From Pacificimonas sp963710205 (GTDB taxonomy: Bacteria > Pseudomonadota > Alphaproteobacteria > Sphingomonadales > Sphingomonadaceae): 64,000 bases of DNA. The notes under the pieces are model-generated. The model ran no database searches and was not told the DNA's origin. It was given only the letters and a program-made list of their open reading frames with translations. The position numbers and the translations under genes were made by a program. The stretch covers positions 620,001 to 684,000 of the forward strand of contig CAVPZG010000005.1 of the NCBI GenBank assembly GCA_963710205.1. Reading direction: 5' to 3'. Position 1 is the stretch's first letter; every line of letters begins with the position of its first letter. Of the stretch, positions 60,419-64,000 are shown piece by piece.

Positions 60419-60904
60419 TCACGAAGCTTCGTCCGCGTCCAAGGCTTCGTCGCGCGGTACCACCTGCAAATCCACGGAGGCCACGCAATCGAGCGTGTCG
60501 CCGGTGACGCGGAGAGTCCATTCGCTTTCAAGTTCGGTCCTGTCACCCGATATGCTGCGCGAGAGGATCGTCACCCGGGATGCGGCCTCGTCATAGCTGG
60601 CGATGTCGGTGGCGACGCCCGCGCGCCTGCCGAGGCGGCGGAAGACCATTTTCCGAAAATCACCAAGATCCCGCGCATCGAGCGCGACCCCGTCCTCGGT
60701 GAGGGTAAAGCCTTCGCATGTCTCAAGTTTCTCGATCATCCCGCCGCGGCCGATGGCATTCATCGCGGCAAGCGGCGTGCGAAAGGGAACGGGCACGTCC
60801 GACACCGCGATACCGACATCGCGGTAAACGGGCGGCGCGCTCGGCGCCGTATCGCAGGCCGCCAACATTGTCAGTCCCGTCACAGCCATGATTACCGGTC
60901 GCAT
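60419..60904 (-). CDS. Predicted lipoprotein inside the nuo operon (between nuoD and nuoE)
   Basis: 161 residues with a lipobox LTMLAAC (Cys at about 17) and a mature part of about 145 residues of mixed alpha/beta character. ETCEGFTLTEDGVALDA and DTLDCVASVDLQVVP each have a Cys, which could bond. Overlaps the nuoD 3' end by 13 bp, so co-translated with complex I. No named family recognised; Pro after the lipobox (PSAPPVYRD) gives a linker. Role could be assembly or merely operon hitchhiking. Confidence 0.7.
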   Translation of the reverse strand: MRPVIMAVTGLTMLAACDTAPSAPPVYRDVGIAVSDVPVPFRTPLAAMNAIGRGGMIEKLETCEGFTLTEDGVALDARDLGDFRKMVFRRLGRRAGVATDIASYDEAASRVTILSRSISGDRTELESEWTLRVTGDTLDCVASVDLQVVPRDEALDADEAS

Positions 60905-62154
60905 TCGCCGAACACGATGTCGAGCGAGCCGAGAATGGCGGGGGCATCGGCGAGCATATGGCCCTTGCAGAGGAACTCCATGGCCTGAAGATGCGAGAAG
61001 GCGGTCGGCTTGATCTTGCAGCGATAGGGTTTGTTGGTGCCGTCGCTGACGAGATAGATGCCGAATTCGCCCTTGGGGCTTTCCGTGCCGACATAGACTT
61101 CACCCGCAGGCACATGGAAGCCTTCGGTGTAAAGTTTGAAATGGTTGATGAGCGCCTCCATCGAGCGTTTCATCTCGCCGCGCTTGGGCGGGCCGACCTT
61201 GGGATCGGTGGACATGATCGGCCCCTCGGGAAGCTCCGCGATGCACTGTTTCACGATGCGGAGCGACTGGCGCATTTCCTCCATGCGGACCATGAACCGG
61301 TCATAGCAGTCACCCTTCGTGCCGACGGGCACGTCGAAATCCATGCGGTCATAGACGTCATAGGGCTGCGATTTGCGCAGATCCCAGGGGACGCCCGATC
61401 CGCGCAGGCAGGGGCCGGAAAAGCCCCAGGCGATGGCGTCTTCCTTGCTGATGGCACCGATATCGACATTGCGCTGCTTGAAGATGCGATTGCCGACGAC
61501 GAGGGTTTCGAAGTCCTTCAGCACCTTTGGAAAGCGATCCGCCCATTCGGCGATATCGTTGATGAGCGCGGGCGGCACATCCTGATGGACGCCGCCGGGC
61601 CGGAAATAGGCCGCATGGAAACGCGCGCCCGATGCGCGCTCGTAGAATTCACAGATATATTCGCGTTCCTCGAACAGCCACAGCATCGGCGTCATCGCGC
61701 CGACGTCCATCGCGTGCGCGGTGGTGTTGAGGATGTGGTTCGTGATGCGCGTCAGTTCGGCGAACAGCACGCGCAGATACTGCGCGCGGATGGGCACTTC
61801 CAGGTCGAGAAGTTTCTCGATGGCCAGCACGTAGCTGTGCTCCATGCACATCGGCGACACGTAATCGAGACGATCCATATAGGGGAGCGCCTGAAGGTAG
61901 GTCTTGTACTCGATCAGCTTTTCGGTGCCGCGATGGAGAAGGCCGATATGCGGGTCGACCCGCTCGATGATCTCGCCATCCATTTCCATGATCAGGCGCA
62001 GCACGCCGTGCGCCGCAGGGTGCTGCGGCCCGAAGTTCATGGAGTAATTCTGAATTTCGACGTCGCGGTCGCCGTGCTCATCGACACCGGTACGAATGGA
62101 ATCGTCTCCTGTCGTTGCCGAACCGTCGCGGCTGTCTAGCATCGTTTCGCTCAT
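60892..62154 (-). CDS. nuoD: NADH-quinone oxidoreductase subunit D
   Basis: 420 residues; the 49-kDa subunit lining the quinone site. MNFGPQHPAAHGVLRL contains the conserved His pair, and the Tyr/His quinone-binding and PKGEFGIYLVSDG segments are intact. The N-terminal 30 residues (SRDGSATTGDDSIRTG) are a hydrophilic extension. NuoC and NuoD are separate, unlike E. coli. Confidence 0.95.
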   Translation of the reverse strand: MSETMLDSRDGSATTGDDSIRTGVDEHGDRDVEIQNYSMNFGPQHPAAHGVLRLIMEMDGEIIERVDPHIGLLHRGTEKLIEYKTYLQALPYMDRLDYVSPMCMEHSYVLAIEKLLDLEVPIRAQYLRVLFAELTRITNHILNTTAHAMDVGAMTPMLWLFEEREYICEFYERASGARFHAAYFRPGGVHQDVPPALINDIAEWADRFPKVLKDFETLVVGNRIFKQRNVDIGAISKEDAIAWGFSGPCLRGSGVPWDLRKSQPYDVYDRMDFDVPVGTKGDCYDRFMVRMEEMRQSLRIVKQCIAELPEGPIMSTDPKVGPPKRGEMKRSMEALINHFKLYTEGFHVPAGEVYVGTESPKGEFGIYLVSDGTNKPYRCKIKPTAFSHLQAMEFLCKGHMLADAPAILGSLDIVFGECDR

Positions 62155-62173
62155 GACCTGTCCATCATCATTT

Positions 62174-62722
62174 TCAAACGCCGCAGCGATAATCGCCGGT
62201 CAGCGTATAGGCGTTGCCCGTGGCCGGGCTGACCTTCAGCGTGGCAGCACGGGAATTGGTTTCGATACCGGTGGAGACTGGCTCTGCGTCGCCGACCTCG
62301 ACCTCAACCCGCATATCCGAACCTTCGAGTGCGGGGCCAGCATCGATAGCGGCCACGCCGCCGGGTTCCGTGCCATCAAGGACAATCGCCTGACCATCAA
62401 GGCTCACGACACCCTTCCCCGTCGCATTGCGGTCGTCCGGCGCACCCGCAGCAAGAACGGTCGTCCCCGCTTCCGTCACGAACTGGCAGCCGCCAAGCGT
62501 CGGACCAAGCAGCGACGCGACATCAACGGCTTCGAGCGATTCAAGCCGAGGCGCTGCGTCCAGATCCTCCACAGCCGCATCATCCGCTCCGAAAACCTCC
62601 CGAGTTGCGGGATCGGCAGCGGCAACAGCGTTGCCGGCATCCGTTTCCGCCGCGTCCTCCTGCGCCTGCTGACCGCAGGCTGCCAGAAGCGTCAGAAGGG
62701 CGACTGTACCCACTCTCATCAT
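62174..62722 (-). CDS. Predicted lipoprotein inside the nuo operon (between nuoC and nuoD)
   Basis: 182 residues from the ATG at 62722, which overlaps the nuoC stop as ATGA. Lipobox LTLLAAC (Cys at about 16), then an acidic Ala/Asp/Glu linker (EDAAETDAGNAVAAADP) and a beta-rich domain with LGGCQFVTEAGTTVLAAG and a C-terminal YRCGV (two cysteines). Composition and Asp/Ala-rich linker fit a surface or periplasmic protein. 19 bp before nuoD. No family recognised. Confidence 0.7.
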   Translation of the reverse strand: MMRVGTVALLTLLAACGQQAQEDAAETDAGNAVAAADPATREVFGADDAAVEDLDAAPRLESLEAVDVASLLGPTLGGCQFVTEAGTTVLAAGAPDDRNATGKGVVSLDGQAIVLDGTEPGGVAAIDAGPALEGSDMRVEVEVGDAEPVSTGIETNSRAATLKVSPATGNAYTLTGDYRCGV

Positions 62723-63324
62723 TCCGCGGCCTCCCCTGCCTTCTCGTCGCCGGGCAGATTGTAGGTCGGCCCTTCCCACGGGCTTTCGAAGTCGAAGCTG
62801 CGGAAGTCCTGCGCCAGTTTGACGGGTTCGTAGATCACACGCTTATGTTCTTCGGACCAGCGGAGTTCGACATAGCCCGTCAGCGGGAAGTCCTTGCGGA
62901 AGGGATGGCCGGAAAAGCCGTAATCGGTGAGGATGCGGCGATGGTCGGGGTGGCCGTCGAACATGACGCCGTAAAGATCCCAGACCTCACGCTCCAGCCA
63001 GTTCGCGACCGGCCAGAGCGACGTCAGCGAGGCGACGGGATTGTCCTCGTCGGTCAGGATCTTGACGCGGACGCGCTGGTTCTTCGTCAGCGAGAGCAGG
63101 TGATAATTCACCTCGAACCGTTCCTCGCGCTCCGGATAGTCGCAGCCCGCGATCTCTATGAGCTGCTGGAAACCATGCTCGTCCCTGAGCGCGGTCATGG
63201 TCGCAAGAAGATCGCCGCGCGCGACGGTCAGCGTGAGTTCGCCGCGATGTTCATGCGCCTCAGCAGCGGGAAACGCCTTTGCAAGTCCGCTGACGGACGC
63301 CATTTTCGGTGCGGGATTGATCAT
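62719..63324 (-). CDS. nuoC: NADH-quinone oxidoreductase subunit C
   Basis: 201 residues; 30-kDa subunit. WLEREVWDLYGVMFDGHPDHRRIL is split here as REVWDLYGVMFDGHPDHR, the family signature. Start at 63324 (MINPAPKMASV), one base after the nuoB stop; an ATG at 63303 is an alternative. The frame's upstream extension to 63492 crosses nuoB. Confidence 0.93.
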   Translation of the reverse strand: MINPAPKMASVSGLAKAFPAAEAHEHRGELTLTVARGDLLATMTALRDEHGFQQLIEIAGCDYPEREERFEVNYHLLSLTKNQRVRVKILTDEDNPVASLTSLWPVANWLEREVWDLYGVMFDGHPDHRRILTDYGFSGHPFRKDFPLTGYVELRWSEEHKRVIYEPVKLAQDFRSFDFESPWEGPTYNLPGDEKAGEAAE

Positions 63325-63325
63325 A

Positions 63326-63874
63326 TCAACGCTCGAACGTGCCGACACGGCGGATTTTCCGCTGCAGTGCCATGATGCCGTAGAGAAGCGCCTCCGCAGT
63401 TGGCGGACAGCCGGGAATGTAGATATCCACGGGCACGATGCGGTCGCAGCCGCGCACGACGGAATAGCTGTAGTGATAATAGCCGCCGCCATTGGCGCAG
63501 CTGCCCATGGAAATGACGTAACGCGGTTCCGGCATCTGGTCGTAGAGGCGGCGGAGCGCGGGCGCCATCTTGTTGCAGAGCGTGCCGGCGACGATCATCA
63601 CGTCGGACTGGCGCGGGCTGGCGCGCGGGGCGGCGCCGAAGCGCTCCATGTCGTAGCGCGGCATGTTGGTGTGCATCATCTCGACGCCGCAGCAGGCGAG
63701 GCCAAAGGTCATCCACCAGAGCGAGCCGGTGCGCGCCCAGTTGAAGAGGTCTTCGGTCGTCGTGGTCAGGAAGCCCTTGTTATCAAGCTCCGTACCGACA
63801 TCCTGCACGAACTGGTCGTGCGGCACGGCATGATTTCCTTCCGGTACGCGGATGACGGGGGCCTCTACTCCCAT
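63326..63874 (-). CDS. nuoB: NADH-quinone oxidoreductase subunit B
   Basis: 182 residues from the ATG at 63874 (MGVEAPVIRV). Cys61 and Cys62 (LACCGVEMM), Cys126 (MGSCANGG) and Cys156 (PGCPPTAEALLYGI) bind cluster N2, the last in the chain before quinone. The chosen start overlaps the nuoA stop by 10 bp; an ATG at 63895 would overlap by 31 bp and adds an unlikely EEGSAG. Confidence 0.95.
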   Translation of the reverse strand: MGVEAPVIRVPEGNHAVPHDQFVQDVGTELDNKGFLTTTTEDLFNWARTGSLWWMTFGLACCGVEMMHTNMPRYDMERFGAAPRASPRQSDVMIVAGTLCNKMAPALRRLYDQMPEPRYVISMGSCANGGGYYHYSYSVVRGCDRIVPVDIYIPGCPPTAEALLYGIMALQRKIRRVGTFER

Positions 63875-64000
63875 TCCAGCGCTCCCTTCTTCCACTCGTA
63901 GATGAAGCCAATTGTGAGAATGCCGAGGAAGACCATCATGGACGACCAGCCGAATACGCCCGTCGTGCCAAGCGAAACGGCCCAGGGAAACAAGAAGGCA
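63865..64000 (-). CDS. nuoA: NADH-quinone oxidoreductase subunit A, C-terminal part
   Basis: The frame ending in the TAG at 63865-63867 reads back to the window edge as AFLFPWAVSLGT, then a membrane segment (WSSMMVFLGILTIGFIYEWK) and finally GALEWE. FLFPWAV and YEWKKGALEW are the conserved NuoA C-terminus. Only 44 residues are visible; the start lies beyond 64000. It heads the nuo operon. Confidence 0.93.
   Translation of the reverse strand, partial: AFLFPWAVSLGTTGVFGWSSMMVFLGILTIGFIYEWKKGALEWE

Overview
The window is a GC-rich stretch of an alphaproteobacterial chromosome, most likely Sphingomonadales. Three things point there. The SOS operator in front of lexA has the alphaproteobacterial form GTTC-N7-GTTC. 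The gene orders ppiD-trpEGDC-moaC-moeA-lexA and nuoN-birA-coaX-rnj-DUF1467 are alphaproteobacterial. ProS is short, without the editing insertion. Nearly all of the content is core metabolism and cell-envelope machinery. I see no phage, insertion sequence, CRISPR array, tRNA or rRNA.

Layout: (1) 1-4772, plus strand: a leucine/isovalerate catabolic set (mccB end, methylglutaconyl-CoA hydratase, mccA, ivd). (2) 4797-15233, minus strand: rpsB-tsf-pyrH-frr-uppS-cdsA-dxr-rseP-bamA-ompH, the classic translation, isoprenoid, phospholipid and outer-membrane assembly block. (3) 15411-20251: a DoxX-like membrane protein, an RlmD-like RNA methyltransferase broken by a one-base frameshift, a small lipoprotein, ilvD coupled to an N-formylglutamate amidohydrolase, and a small exported protein. 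(4) 20562-27287, minus: proS-lolC-lolD-dnaE. (5) 27626-30569, minus: tpiA-secG-pyrG. (6) 30660-38780, plus: ppiD-trpEGDC-moaC-moeA-lexA, largely joined by 4-bp stop/start overlaps; lexA also has its own SOS-controlled promoter inside the end of moeA. (7) 38825-44937: a degenerate nucleotidyltransferase/CDP-alcohol-transferase-like membrane protein, a stand-alone HPt protein, a large coiled-coil membrane protein broken by a one-base frameshift, and a YdbS/YdbT-like PH-domain pair. (8) 44892-64000, minus: the complex I operon nuoA-N, followed by birA, coaX, rnj and a DUF1467 gene. Two lipoprotein genes and two very small membrane-protein genes lie inside the nuo operon.

Functional links: BirA (47.7 kb) can biotinylate the MccA carrier domain (1.6-3.6 kb). 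RseP, BamA, OmpH/Skp, PpiD and LolCD together serve envelope protein and lipoprotein traffic. The genes proS-lolC-lolD-dnaE, which in several other alphaproteobacteria follow rnj-DUF1467 directly, are separated from them here by about 17.6 kb, so the region may be rearranged.

I found no clearly new defence or mobile system. The best candidates for something undescribed are the degenerate two-domain enzyme at 38.8-40.0 kb, the HPt/coiled-coil/PH-domain neighbourhood, and the accessory genes inside the nuo operon.
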